From positions 48,776,085-48,840,084 of the forward strand of contig NC_052349.1 of NCBI RefSeq assembly GCF_009727055.1: a stretch of DNA of 64,000 nt, in the 5' to 3' direction. The stretch is from Benincasa hispida. Taxonomy: Eukaryota > Streptophyta > Magnoliopsida > Cucurbitales > Cucurbitaceae. Of this stretch, positions 11,386 to 22,814 are shown piece after piece. The position numbers were made by a program, and so were the translations under genes. Position 1 is the first letter of the stretch. Each line of letters opens with the position of its first letter. A model generated the notes under the pieces. It was not told the origin of the DNA and searched no databases. It saw nothing but the letters and a program-made list of their open reading frames with translations.

Positions 11386-12560
11386 GTCTCAACCAGAAGG
11401 GTTCATAAAACAGGGTCAAGAACAAAAGATTTGTAAGCTTAAGAGATCAATTTATGGGTTGAAGCAAGCTTTTAGAACTTGGAATATAAGATTTGACACT
11501 GCGATCAAATCTTATGGCTTTGAATAGAATGTTGACAAACCTTGTGTATACAAGAAAATAGTCAACAAAACTGTAGCATTCTTAGTACATTATGTTGATG
11601 ATATCTTGCTCATTGGGAATGAGACAAGTTACCTTGCTGACATAAAGAGATGGTTAGCATAATAGTTCTAAATGAAAGATTTGGGAAATGCTCAATATGT
11701 TCTTGGGATTCAGATTTTTCAAAATCAAAAGAATAGAACCTTAACACTATCTCAGGAATCTTATATTGACAAAATGTTGTTGAGATAGATCATACAAAAT
11801 TCCAAAAAGGGTATGTTACCTTTTAGACATGGAATTCATCTGTCAAAGAAATAGTGTCCTAAGACACCTCAAGAAATTGAGGAAATGAAAAGAATTCTAT
11901 ATGCATCGATAGTTGGGAGTTTGATGTACGCTATGTTGTGTACACATCCTGACATATGCTTTGCAGTTTGAATCGTTAGCAGGTTCCAATCTAACCCAAG
12001 ACACATTCATTGGATGACTGTCAAAAACATCCTCAAGTATCTCAGGAGAACGAGGAACTATATGCATGTGTATGGACCTAAGGATTTGATCCTTATAGGA
12101 TACACTAATTCTGATTTTCAGGCTGACATAGATTCTAGGAAATCTACTTTAGGATCAGTTTTCATTCTTAACGAAGGAGCTATAGTGTAGAGAAGCATTA
12201 AAAAAACTTGTATAACTGATTACATGATGGAAGCAGAATACGTAGTTGCATTTGAAGCAGCTAAAGTAACAGTGTGGCTGCACAAGTTCCTGACAGATTT
12301 GGAAGTAGTTCAAAATATGCACTTACCCATTACTCTGTATTGTGACAACAGTGGTGTAGTTGCTAATTTCAAGGAACCTAGGAGTCACAAACATGGAAAA
12401 CATATTGAAAGAAAGTACCATCTCATTAGAGAGATCGTACACTGAGGAGATGTGATAGTCACACATATAGCCTCAGAAGATAACCTTGCTGATCTTACAA
12501 AGGCACTCTCAGCTAAAGTGTTCAAGGGCCACCTGGTTGGACTAGGACTAAGAGTAAAAT
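11381..12560 (+). pseudogene. Ty1/copia reverse transcriptase and RNase H, degenerate
   Basis: Plus-strand translation shows the copia RT landmarks: QPEGFI, then YGLKQAFRTW, then the catalytic YVDDILLIGN at about 11,598-11,630. RNase H follows, with the DxD-type start replaced by SDFQ, then MEAEYV near 12,226-12,245 and YCDNSG near 12,337-12,356. The KHIERKYH motif and the ...NLADLTKALSAKVF ending follow. Stops interrupt it (for example TAG near 11,525 and TAATAG near 11,660), and a TGA breaks the RNase H after REIVH. Protease, integrase and gag are absent; the left edge abuts the gypsy arm. The gene is followed by a polypurine tract and an LTR, so this is the 3' half of an element. Confidence 0.9.
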
Positions 12561-12687
12561 AATGTAGGGCAAGTGGGAGAATGTCAAAGGGTATTTTGGA
12601 TGCCCTAGTTTATTGTATTTTTCTCTCTTTATTCTTGTACATTGTAAACATTATATAATTATATGTTTATCTTACTGGAGTATTAGT

Positions 12688-12700
12688 CCAAGTGGGAGAT
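12688..12700 (+). other. Copia polypurine tract
   Basis: CCAAGTGGGAGAT directly precedes the LTR start TGTTGGAAATG at 12,701. A similar GCAAGTGGGAGAATG lies about 120 bp upstream and may be a second purine-rich primer site. Confidence 0.75.
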
Positions 12701-14035
12701 TGTTGGAAATGTCCTAAACTCGCAGGTCATAAATGTTGTTAACATATTCTATTTATCAATAAAAATTTTGTTGACTTTTTTATTCAATATATTACTATTG
12801 ATATTGCATCCTTTTATGAAAATCCAATAAACGAATCCATGGCAATAACATGAATACTTTAACTTTATGTGGCGACATAAAAATGGATCAAGTTTTAGTA
12901 TGTAGCCAAAATGGTTTATAAGTATACAGATGAGATTGGGTACCTCATCCTGGTGACACTATTGAATACGACCCATTTTGTATACTGATACAAATGATGT
13001 GATCCAAAAAAAAAAAAAATCATTCATGTAAAGACATGTGAGTGGGGGCATCCTGTGCAATGCGTTTACATAAGACCGGACCTCGAAATAGTCTCTTTTC
13101 CTTAGAACAACTGTTTATTGTTAAAATTGACTATCTCAAACTAATGATCTAGGGTAACTCGATCTTAATCCTGAGCTAACTATGAACTCTTGTTTATTCA
13201 GAATTGTCCTTTGATCTGCATAAGTGAGAGTAGTCCAACAACACTGTTCAATATGCTTCCCATTTTAGGGATAAGACCGGATAGATAGCTGGGGACATAG
13301 CTTTGCAATATGGAACTCACTCCTACTCGATTTAGGTTAGTAGATGGGTTGTTCTCTTAAGCACTGATACCTTGTCTTGAACAACGGGGTCTCATCCTCT
13401 CATGGAAGAAAGGGCTATGATTTATAACTTGGACTAAAAATCAATTGTTCAATAGAGGATCAGTGAGAGCTTAAGAAGCAAGATGTATTTACAGGAGTAA
13501 AACCGTAATCTTTGACCCAGCTGTAAATATGAATGACCTATGAAGGATGGACTTATCGATTATGGTTAAAATGGACAAAAATATATCTACAGTGAGAAGT
13601 GTGCAACTATCAAGCTATAGTGGATTGTCTTGGTAGTTAACAAATAGTGATTAATTCGGTTTAAAGAGTTTAACCAATTAATTACAAATCGTTGGAGCTC
13701 ATGATTTGTAGGACCATAAGGTCCCTCTACTAGCTCGTAATTTGGATTAGTAAATTGAGTAATCTTGACGAGATTTGAAATTAGGGTTTAAAATTTGAAA
13801 TATTTAAATTCAATTAGAGTTTCTATTTATTGTATTCGATACAATTGAAATGTTTAATTTTATCGCAATTAAACGTAATTGGAGAATCAATTAATGTTTT
13901 AAATATGTTTTAAATATTAATTGTATAAAATTAATATCATTATAATGGAATTGGTCTTTTATTAATTTAATATTAGATATTAAATTAAAAAAAATTAATT
14001 AAAAGGATTAGTTATTTAGTTTTATATAAAACTTA

Positions 14036-14070
<35 letters not shown>

Positions 14071-14385
14071 TAATAAAGTAGGTTTATTTGAAAAATGGTA
14101 TTATAAATCATTTTTAAAACAAATTTTGAAATTTCAAAGTAGAACTTTCCAAAAAGAGGCACCTTATTCACCCAATTCCATTTTCTCCATGAAGTAGAAG
14201 GTAGCCTTCATGCAAGCTATGAATTTACGTTATGAAAGCTTTATAAAGTGAAGTGATGGTTCCTCTCTAAAATGTTCATCTTCCCGACCTAGCTCTTCTT
14301 CTTCTTGTTCGTGGAGTTCCTCAACTCCATGGCCTCAGAAGGCTGAGATGGATGTTTTAGAAATTGGATCATTATGCCCCATACA
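12701..14385 (+). mobile_element. Copia 3' LTR (right edge uncertain)
   Basis: It starts TGTTGGAAATGTCCTAAACTC, right after the polypurine tract. Internal blocks match other copia LTRs in this window: the CTCATCCTGGTGACACTATTG block, the GTGGGGGCATCCTGTGCAATGCGTTTACATAAGACCGGACC block, and GAGGATCAGTGAGAGCTTAAG. An AT-rich stretch with a TA microsatellite is at 14,041-14,068. The end is assigned to about 14,385 because gypsy coding DNA starts shortly after; no clear CA terminus plus target duplication could be fixed. Confidence 0.7.
14038..14070. repeat. (TA)n microsatellite
   Basis: About 14 uninterrupted TA units inside the copia LTR. Confidence 0.9.
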
Positions 14386-14435
14386 CTCCTCATTTCTGGG
14401 GATTTCTACCTCAGACCTCTGACACAACAAAGTTA

Positions 14436-15296
14436 TTAGGCTAGGGTGTCCAAGGTTACCCGTTGTAGAACACCGTCCATATTGTCGCATGGAAGCATGA
14501 ATAACTTTCCTACATTAACCGACTTACCCTGAATGAAACAATAAAGAAATTTAGCTCTATCTCGGGTCACATCGATCAGTCTAAATATAGGCATCAATCT
14601 GGAACAAACAAAAGCTTGCCATATTTGACCTACTACAGACATGTTCGTAGATCTAAACCTAACTGCAACCCCGCTAGAACGTGTCCACTGAGCTCCTTGC
14701 CCATAGAGGGCTTCTAGAATCTTTCACTCGTCTATTGGTTGAGATAGAAATCTTCCATACTCATCATCAAATTGAGCTAAATCGAAGGTTTCATTAATTC
14801 TGGAGGAAGAGAAAGAGACTCCGACACCTTTCACTAACGAGACATCTCTGTCGAGGTCAATGCTGGCATAAAATTCTCTTACTAAAGGAACGACAACCTC
14901 ACCAGGATTAGCTACTAGAGTTTCCCATCCGCTCTCCCATATTTCGAAAATTCTGGAGGAAGAGAAAGAGACTCTAACACCTCTCACTAATGAGACATCT
15001 CTGTCGAGGTCAATGTTGGCATAAAATTCTCTTACTAAAGGAACGACAACCTCACCAGGATTAGCTACTAGAGTTTCCCATCCGCTCTCCCATATTTCGA
15101 AAATGATTTGAGGATAGAAGTTTGGCTCTAAGGTTAAAGTTCATTTTGTTACTAGGTTCCTAAGAGCTACCACTTGATGGTATCTACTCTCAGCCCTTTC
15201 AGAAGCAAACCTATGGTTATTAGACTCGGGTTGTAGAGGAGAATCCCTACGACTAGAACTAGCAACAGTCTTTCCCTTCTTAGGCCTAAGACCCAT
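14436..15296 (-). pseudogene. 'Putative plant transposon protein' domain protein (gypsy-associated), broken
   Basis: On the minus strand it starts at ATG 15,294-15,296 with MGLRPKKGKT and a Ser/Arg-rich N-terminus. The body contains FEIWESGWETL, then VPLVREFYASIDL and VSFSSSRI, followed by QIWQAFVCSRLMPIF, a DRAKFLYCFIQGKSVNVG segment and a terminal MLPCDNM part. This order (REFYAN motif, VSFS, DRA..L.Y....G..INVG) is that of the plant transposon-associated domain I know as PF20167; naming it from memory is the weak point. Stops and frame changes near 15,140 and 14,720 disable it. A 153-bp in-frame tandem duplication repeats the central motif block. Confidence 0.65.
14796..15101 (-). repeat. 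153-bp in-frame tandem duplication
   Basis: Copies at 14,796-14,948 and 14,949-15,101 differ at only a few positions. The period is exactly 51 codons, so the reading frame is kept through the duplicated REFYA/VSFSSSRI block. Confidence 0.9.
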
Positions 15297-16200
15297 GACG
15301 AATACTCTAAGAAAAGCTCACAAAATAGGGGTTAAAACCTAAGAGAATCCTAATTCACTCTTCTAATAGGTTTCTCAATCAAAATAATCATACACCACTA
15401 TTCAATTTAGAAACTTACAAACAGAAAAATCCCAAGCATTTTATTTCTAATAATCCAAGATTCAACAATTTAAAAACAAAATCATTTCTTCCATGCAAGT
15501 CATGCATACATCAAGAAAATCTCAAAATCTCATCAAGCAGAACTCAAATACACATAAAGATAATCATTAAAGAGTTTAAATAAAAAAAATGAATGCATTA
15601 CCTTTGTTTGGTTGAAGCCTTTACTTGAGAGGAAGAGAAAAAGCCCTAAAAATGGGTATTTTGGTGAAAACCCCAAAAATTTCAAGGAGGAAATCCTTGA
15701 AAAGTGAGGAAAATTATGAGATTTGGAAGAAAAGTTGCTTAGATTTGGAGTTAGGAATGAAAATTGATGAGGGGCGAGGAAGAAATTTGAGAGAAAATTG
15801 AGTTTGAAAAGAGGGATTTCGATTTTGGGTATTCTTCGAATGACTGAAACTGCTTTAAATCGAGTTTCTATCTCGCAGCGTAGTAATGCTACTTACACAG
15901 CGTTATAACATTGTGCCCTAATTTTTTTAAAATAGAAATTAAAATTATCCTAGCTTTAATAAGAAAAAAGATTTAAAAATCAAATCAACAACTAAGACTA
16001 ATTCTAAAAAAATTAAAATTAAAACAAAAAAAAACGTTTTTTATTTTTTACGCCTGGCTACCTCCAGGAAGGGTAAATTTTTTATGTTGATTGCTCGACG
16101 CGGCCCGTCTTTTATGTTTTTCAAGGTACGTAAAAATTTCCATACTTCTCCAATGCTCTCTTAGATGAATCTATGTAGCTTGGAAAGGCTATAAGAGAAC
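15297..16200. other. Non-coding gypsy interior
   Basis: AT-rich DNA between two minus-strand open frames of the same element. It probably holds untranslated leader or intron-like sequence; A-rich and T-rich runs lie near 15,915-16,050. I see no gene. Confidence 0.5.
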
Positions 16201-17261
16201 TTACCCTTTGACAAGAACCAGATAGGTTGGGTTTTCTAATATTTGGTAAAAAGGGGAAAAAGAAATAATTGAAAGACTCAAATGACCCAAAAGAGTCGAA
16301 AGAAAGAAAAGATTCAACAACAGACTCTGATTCATAAGGAAAATATAAGCAATAATCAAAGATGCAAGAAATACCAGGACAAAGTATGGTTGCTTGGAGG
16401 CCTCTAACTGTTTTACCCGAGATTCCTTAAGATGTGGTATGGGCTTATAGTTATCCTTACCTACTTTTTCTGAACATGGCGTGGGATAAACATCATCTTC
16501 ATTGTCGATCCATGAAAACTCCTCAATTAGATTGGCTTTAGTGCTACAGACGACGGAAAGCTCTGAATGGTTCTTCAATGTCAGCATTGAGTGTGCAAAC
16601 TCAAGGGTTTGATGGACCTCAACTGACACAGGAGCTAGAGTCTTCAGGTGAAACTCAATTGAATCCTGCTCACAATCTGAAAAACCATTAGCAAGTTCAC
16701 ACATTAATAAATTCAACGTCTTACCTTGATAGGAATTTCAAAAAACTGATGGCTCTACTGTATTATCGATGTGAATTCCTTCATTGCTTAACTTAGTATT
16801 CTCAAAAAATGTATCTTCCCATGACTCCTCGATTCTTCTAACCAAATCAGTAATCTGGGTAACAATGTCACACAGATTCTGAATGTCGACTCTAACTTCA
16901 TGATCGAAATATAAAACCTATTCTACTGGAAACTCGATGGTTCTTGAGAAAGATAAGAATGTTCCTGCACATACTCACAAGAGCAGTCAGAAAGTTCATC
17001 AACTAAATTTTCTGAGGAATTACCTATATTGGTAGAAGAAGACGGCATCGATGATGGAGTTCGGTCGGGCTTCTCCCAAGTTGGGTAGCATGTGCGTTCA
17101 GGACTACGTAGAACTTGTATCTATTCAGTAAGCACAACTCGAACAAGAGAGGTTAGTTCATTTATTTCGCTTTTAAGCTCATTAAATTCGCTTACCTCTT
17201 ATGATCTTCGATGGGTCACATACTTCGCTTGAAACACATGGTAGATGTTCATATCCGCCAT
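16201..17261 (-). pseudogene. Degenerate 5' open frame of a gypsy-like element, function unknown
   Basis: The first ATG after the primer-binding site on the minus strand (17,259-17,261) reads MADMNIYHVFQAKYVTHRRS. It continues with a short Glu/Leu-rich helix-like part (EFNELKSEINELTSLVRVVL) and a Pro/Ser part, interrupted by stops. A 171-codon open segment follows at 16,201-16,716: an acidic half, then a strongly hydrophobic C-terminal half with two possible membrane segments. I do not recognise the family. By position it stands where a gag-type protein would begin, but no capsid or zinc-knuckle motif is visible. Confidence 0.4.
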
Positions 17262-17357
17262 ATTAAAATAAATAGATACAAAAAGAAGAAAATATTTTTG
17301 GTGTTTTACAGTTTTCTAGTCAAATTTAGCTAAGAAAAAGATTAAATGGTCGGCCAT

Positions 17358-17380
17358 TTCCCCAGCAATGGCGCCATTTT
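17358..17380 (-). other. Gypsy primer-binding site next to LTR end
   Basis: The minus strand reads CCAAACA (LTR end) then AAATGGCGCCATTGCTGGGG, the typical TGGCGCC...GGGGA primer-binding site of plant gypsy elements. A homologous junction occurs at 25,236-25,262. Confidence 0.7.
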
Positions 17381-17455
17381 GTTTGGAGCCAAGTAGGTTG
17401 TTGGAACACAAGACATACGCAATGGAATTAGGATCTAATTACACTCTAATTGCCT
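17381..17455 (-). mobile_element. Truncated gypsy 5' LTR end
   Basis: Only about 75 bp upstream of the primer-binding site remain before copia sequence takes over. It contains the phrase TACGCAATGGAATTAGGATC, seen in no other LTR of this window. Confidence 0.5.
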
Positions 17456-18300
17456 ACTTTACTACGTGGTTTATGATCTCTAATGTGGTTTTCCTCTAAA
17501 AATGCAGTGTTTGTCGATACAAGCACTTTATTTTCTTGAGGGTCATAGAATAGACCACCTCTCGTTTCCTTAAGGTAACCAACAAATTGGCACAATCTTG
17601 AACGAGGTTCCAACTTCTTAGGATTTGTCACTAACATATGTGCAGGACAACCCCAAAATCTAAAGCAACATAAACTTGGTTTACGCCCCCTTCATAACTC
17701 AAAAGGTGTTTCGGAAACATTCTTCGAAGGAACATTGGTCAAGATGTGAACTGCAGTCTCTACTGCATACCCCCAAAATGAGTTAGGCAATTGAGCATAG
17801 CTCATCATAGAATGAACCATATCTAATAAGGTTCTATTTCTCCTTTATGATACACCATTCGGCTAAAGTGTACCAGGTGCTGAAAGTTGGGATTGAATTC
17901 CATGTTCTAGCAAATAGTCCTAGAATTCAAAGTCCATGTACTCTCCACCCCAATCAAATCAAAGTGTTTTAATTGTATTACCTAATAGGTTTTCAACTTC
18001 AGCCTTATACTCTTCAAACTTTTCAAAAGCTTCAGACTTATGCTCCATTAGGTATAAGTAACCATACCTTGAATAATCATCTACAAAAGAGATGAAGTAT
18101 TTGTACCCTCCTTTAGCCTTTACATTCATTGGATCGCAAAGATCCGAATGTGTGAGCTCTAAGGGCACTTTGGCTATATGACCTTTTCCACTAAAAGAAC
18201 TTTTAGTCATTTTTCCTTCGAGACAAGATTCATATGGAGGTAATGAATCATCTTCTAACTCACTTAGAAGTCCATTCTTTACCAATCTCCCAATCCTATC
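17456..18300 (-). pseudogene. Ty1/copia integrase region, degenerate (minus)
   Basis: The minus strand encodes the pre-integrase end (VKNGLL), the EGKMTKSSFSGKG link, then the integrase core with first acidic residue in LTHSDLCDP and the DDYSRYGYLYLM motif. Next come GGEYMD with the second Asp, the IQSQLSAPGT segment and the distal VLVSTNTAFLEE. The codon for the catalytic Glu (in V-S-E-R-R-N-R-T) is a stop, and an Arg codon before GGEYMD is TGA. The two ends keep long open stretches (17,446-17,637 and 17,959-18,285); the middle does not. Confidence 0.9.
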
Positions 18301-18309
18301 AAACCTATT

Positions 18310-18930
18310 TATGGTCCGACCAATAAATAGAAACCCTTCTTGGGCCGATGAGAGGGTAGGGCCCTTTGTTTAAGTCCCATAGACACCACTTAAGGGAACA
18401 TTAATCTACTTACCATCAAGGAGGGAAGGAGTGAATTACATCTTGTATTATTATGTTCCCAACTCCCCTCTTGGTCTTGTCCCAAAATGGCAGGCATATT
18501 GGGTCGGCGAACTGACCACCCTCACTCATGCAAATCAAAGAACAATCTCTCATGAACAAGAATTCATAATATATCTAGGATTAAGACTAAGTTGCCTAAG
18601 TCATCCTATTCAAATAAAAACCTAAATAACCAATAGTGTTATATCTAGTGGCTAGTAATTTCGCGGACTAGTCTTATGCAAACTCATTGCATATGATACC
18701 CCTACTCGTGTGTCACCTACACGAATGCGTTGGATCATTACGTTTGTATCAAATGCAAATGGGGTCGTATGCATAGTGTTACCAGGATAAGGTATCCAGG
18801 TTTATCCCTATACTATAGACCTTTTAGGCTGTACTGTGAACATTGATACCTATATGCCTCCACATACATTTCAAGACTCATAAGATAGCCTTAGATGTTA
18901 GTTTATTGGATTTAGGGTTATTAAAACAAT
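18310..18930 (-). mobile_element. Truncated copia LTR (minus)
   Basis: It aligns with the solo LTR at 42,155-44,003 over its U5-distal half. Shared blocks are GATGAGAGGGTAGGGCCC, CACTTAAGGGAACA, GGAGTGAATTACATCTT, ACTCATGCAAATC and GTGTTACCAGGATAAGGTA. It stops near TTATTGGATTTAGGG without the terminal CCCAACA. It replaces the part of the pol gene that should lie upstream of the integrase at 17.5-18.3 kb, so the join is a rearrangement. Confidence 0.75.
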
Positions 18931-19195
18931 GGGTACTTTCAAGTCTTGGGTACGAAATTCAGCCTAATAATTCTTATGAAAAAAAGGAAGAAGCAAGAAT
19001 CAGATAAAGGAAAGAAAAATTTAAAAAAAAATGAGAAGAAGCAAAATTTGAAGAAAGGAATTGCATAAATGGAATTTAAGCCCAAAATAATAGAATATGT
19101 TGTACAGGGATAAATTAATTGATGATATAGAACAAAAAAATGGTAAAAGACTAAAGAGCCCATGCCTAGCCACCATTTTACTCACTTCTTCCCCA
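18931..19195. repeat. Short copy of a GA-rich repeat family
   Basis: Starts TTTCAAGTCTTGGGTACGAAA and then runs AATTCTTATGAAAAAAAGG plus purine-rich DNA. The same start recurs at 20,620, where the purine tract is expanded to more than 1 kb. It does not encode a recognisable protein. Confidence 0.6.
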
Positions 19196-19199
19196 CTTT

Positions 19200-20125
19200 C
19201 TCAAATTGAAAGCTACCACTGATAGCAACTATCAGTGATAGCAATTAATAGAAGCTGATAGCAACTATCAGTAGTAATTATTTTGGGCTTAATAGAAGCT
19301 GATAGCAACTATCACTAATAGCAATTAATAGAAGCTGATAGCAACTATCAGTAGCTATCACTGATAGTTGCTATCAGTGATAGCTTTCAATTTGAGAAAT
19401 ATTAATACAACCTTGAAATATTAGCTTTTAATTTGGTATCAGTTATCAGTGGCTATCATTGATACACTTTCATCAACTAGAATCAACTTTGAAATACTAA
19501 CAGTTAAGGCTATCAGTGGCTATCAATGATAGCCTTTTATAAGTAGTTAACAACATTGAAAGAAAACCAATAACTTTGAAAGATTGAGCTATACCAATGA
19601 TGAAAAACTATTAGTGGCTATCATGGATAGACTTTCATAAGTGACTATCAACTTTGAAAGATTAACGCAATAACCATCACTAATAATCTTCTATGGTGGC
19701 TATCACTTATAATAGTTATCAATCGCTATCACTGATAGACTTTCATCAATTAGATACGACCTTGAAATATTAACACTTAAAGTTAGCAATGATAGACTTC
19801 TACAACTAGTTATGAACTTTCAAAGAAACTCGATATATAGATTTGACCTAACTTCTATCATCGATATCACTAATATCACTCATATCTTGGTTATCAGTGG
19901 TAGCTTCTTTCACTGATAACATCACTGATAAGATGATCTCACTGATATCATGCTATCAATGATCTCATTGATATCACCAATAACATGCTATCAGTGGTAG
20001 CTTCTATCACTGATAACATGCTATCAGTGGTAGCTTCTATCATCGATAACGTACTATCAGTGTTAGCTTCTATCACCAATAACATGCTATCAGTGGTAGC
20101 TTTTATCAACGATAGCTACTGACCA
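19200..20125. repeat. Palindromic CTATCACTGATAG repeat field
   Basis: Many copies of GATAGCAACTATCAGTGATAGC and GGTAGCTTCTATCACTGATAACATGCTATCAGT-type units appear in both orientations. Because the core word (TATCA...TGATA) is self-complementary, neighbouring copies can form hairpins. Order is best at 19,200-19,390 and 19,870-20,115; the middle is diverged and AT-rich. Confidence 0.85.
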
Positions 20126-20610
20126 CCGTATTGTTCCTTTCCTTGTTCTTTCCAAACATTTGTATCCTTCTTTTCTTTTTGATACTTCTCAAGGCACTTC
20201 CATAAAAACAGCGAACAACCAAACCAAACCCTTCTTCTTCATTTGATTTTGTAAATAAATATTATGGTACACAAATATTTCAATTTGTGCCCTTCATTTT
20301 GGGCCAACTATATCATTCTTTTCAAGTTTATTTCTGATAGACATCATACTCTTAAAGTTCTATAGAAAGAAAAAGAAAAACTATTGGTCTGTCTGATATC
20401 GTTTGCATTTCTCACTTTTTGAGAAATAAACTTGTTCAATAACTATTGTCCTTTCTTATTTCAAACTTTTAAGAAATGTTTCTAAAAATGGTGTAGATTT
20501 GTGGACTAAAAATTATAGTTTCTTTCAAATCCATTTTTATTTTCTATTTATATTTAATGTTTCATTATAATAATAAAACTTTATGATTGGCTTGTTGGTG
20601 TTAAGTCACT
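20126..20610. other. Unassigned AT-rich DNA
   Basis: I see no open frame, RNA gene or clear repeat. It lies between the palindromic repeat field and the purine tract. Confidence 0.5.
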
Positions 20611-21700
20611 TATGAATTGGGTATTTTCAAGTCTTGGGTATGAAACCCAATCTCACAGTTCTTATGAAAAAAAGGGGAAGAAGTAAAAAGCTGATAAAGG
20701 AAAATTTTTTTTTTTTTTTAAAAAAAAGAGATAGAAGAAGCGATAAAGGAAAGATTTTTTTTTTTTTTAAAAAAAAAAGAGATAGAAGAAACAACAAATA
20801 GAGAAAGGAAAGAAAATTAAAAAAAAAAAGAAATGAAGCAAAAACAAGAGAGAGGAAAGAAAACAGAAAAGAAAAAAGAAAGGGAAGAAGCAAAAAGTAG
20901 AAGCAAGTACCGGAGAAATGAAAGAAAATATAAAAAATATAAAAAATATAAAAAATGAAAGAAGCAAAAATCAAAGAAATGAAAAAAATAAAAAAATAAA
21001 AAATAAAAAATAAAAAAATAAAAGAAAGGGAAGAATAATGTGTACATCAAGACAAGACAAAGGAGGACGAAATTGAAAATTAAAAAAATCGAAAGTTGAC
21101 TAGTCAATACTTCCATATTTGGAAATATTTTAAAGAGGTGGTATAGTTTTAGATTTTTTATCCTTTATTTTATTATCTATTACAAATATCCTAAAAAAAG
21201 GGAAAAAAACTAGAGAAATGAAAGGAAAAAAAAAGAAAGAAAAATTGGAGAAAGAAAATAAAAAATAAAATAAAAAAGAGAAGTGAAGAAGCAAAAAGCA
21301 GAGAAAGAAAAGAAAATAAAAAAATAAAAAATAAAAGGAATAAGCAAAAAATCGAAGAAAGAAAAGAAAATTAAAAAAAAAAGAAAGGGGACAAGGAAAA
21401 GAAAGAAAATAAAATAAATACAAAAGAAAGGAAAGAAGAAAAAATCGGATAAAGAAAAGAAAATAAAATAAATAAAAAGGGAAGAAGCAGAAACTGGAAG
21501 AAAAAACCAGAGAAAGAAAAGAAAATTAAAAAAATTAAAAAAAAGAATAAGCAAAAACCAAATAAAGAAAAAAAAAAGAAAGAATCAAAATTGCAAAAAA
21601 GAAAGAAAATAAAAATAAAAAAAGGAAGAAAAAGGTGTGCAACAAGACAAGATAGGGAGGGCGAAATTGAAAATTAGAAAAAATTCAAAGGTTGTACGCT
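20611..21700. repeat. Long purine-rich (A/G) tract
   Basis: Over about 1.1 kb the plus strand is overwhelmingly A and G, built of GAAAGAAAATAAAA and GGAAGAAGCAAAAA(T)C-type units. Two short non-purine islands (about 21,060-21,195 and 21,640-21,730) share the phrase GGCGAAATTGAAAATTA, so a unit of about 0.6 kb has been duplicated. The Phe/Leu-rich minus-strand frames here are composition artefacts. Confidence 0.85.
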
Positions 21701-21856
21701 TCCATATTGGTTTCTTGTACGGATGACCTCATTTGGGAGGCCCAAATGAAAAATGGCCACCCGTAGAGAAAGTAATGGAAAGTGGTCTTCTATACGTCAT
21801 AAGCATGTGATTTTATCGATTCGCCCTTGAGATGTACTTCGGACGCCTGCCAATAC

Positions 21857-22014
21857 GAATTTACTCGATCGTCGATGGCTTGTCATTTTTTACCCTATGG
21901 CTCGTCATACGTTCCTCGATGCACGATCACTCGATACGGCTGCAATCGACACGTGTATACTCGATCATATCCACATCATACTCGATACTCGATTACTTTA
22001 TACTCGATTGTTTT
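21857..22014 (+). repeat. Left terminal inverted repeat of the MULE
   Basis: It matches 31,345-31,529 in inverse orientation and is rich in the word ACTCGAT. The innermost 95 bp or so (from ACGGCTGCAATCGACACG onward) are nearly identical. The outer part differs by extra GGCTCGTCAC-type words in the right copy. Confidence 0.8.
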
Positions 22015-22814
22015 TAATTCTTAACCCGTTTGAAGGCATTTGAAGTCCGTTGTTTCACCACTTCCGACGAGCTTCGATTATTCTCTCTGTTCGCCCGATT
22101 GTATATCCTTTAACGACAACACCTCTACACTCGAAACTCGACTATCTCTGCATCAGGTAACATTCTTCTCCTTGTTTGTACTCTTCTCTGATTTTGTAGG
22201 TGATCATTTATTTTCTTGAGAGAATTTTCTTGCTTTTTTTTATATTCTTGATAGCTCATTTTTCTTCTTTTTATTGAGTAAATCACCTACAAAGAAAAAG
22301 AGAAGATTCAATTATTCTATTTATTTGAAATGCTAAAATAAGAAAGAAAGAAAAAAATTGAAAAATGAGAAAAGAAAGAAAGAAAAAATGAGAATGAAAA
22401 GAAAGAAAGAGAAAATTTTGTCCTATTGCAAATCTTTAGCATTGTTTGCTCGACGTTGGTGAAGAGGGGTGTCAAATATATGAGGGATTACTAAACGCAA
22501 GCCCAATTCAACTAGGTTTACATGCTCTTCATTGTAGATTTTGAGTCTGTGCCCATTCACCTTGAAGATTTTTTTTTTGTTTGTTTTTTAGGGAACATCA
22601 AAATTTTCGGTTTTTTTAGGCTTTTACTTCTTGGGATTTTTGAAACAACTTCCCAAGTTTTTGCTCTTCTTTGGAGATGGGAGGGCCTTGCACCTAATCC
22701 CTTTTACCTACATTTTGAAAATGGAGCAAATATTAGAAGCTTTATTTTTGTTTTTGTTATTACAAACAAGTTTTGAATTTGAATTATCAGTTGAAAGTTT
22801 TCATTCAGAAAACT

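Noticed and set aside
18310..18930. Complete solo LTR
   Set aside because: The terminal TGTTGGGTTTTA/CCCAACA end and any target duplication are missing, so it is called a truncated fragment.
19200..20125. CRISPR-like array because of regularly recurring short palindromes
   Set aside because: Spacers are not unique or of constant length, units occur in both orientations, there are no cas genes, and the context is a plant nuclear genome.
20627..21554. Several long Phe/Leu-rich minus-strand open frames that look like membrane proteins
   Set aside because: They are translations of a purine-only tract. All reading frames are open because stop codons on that strand are rare; there are no conserved motifs.
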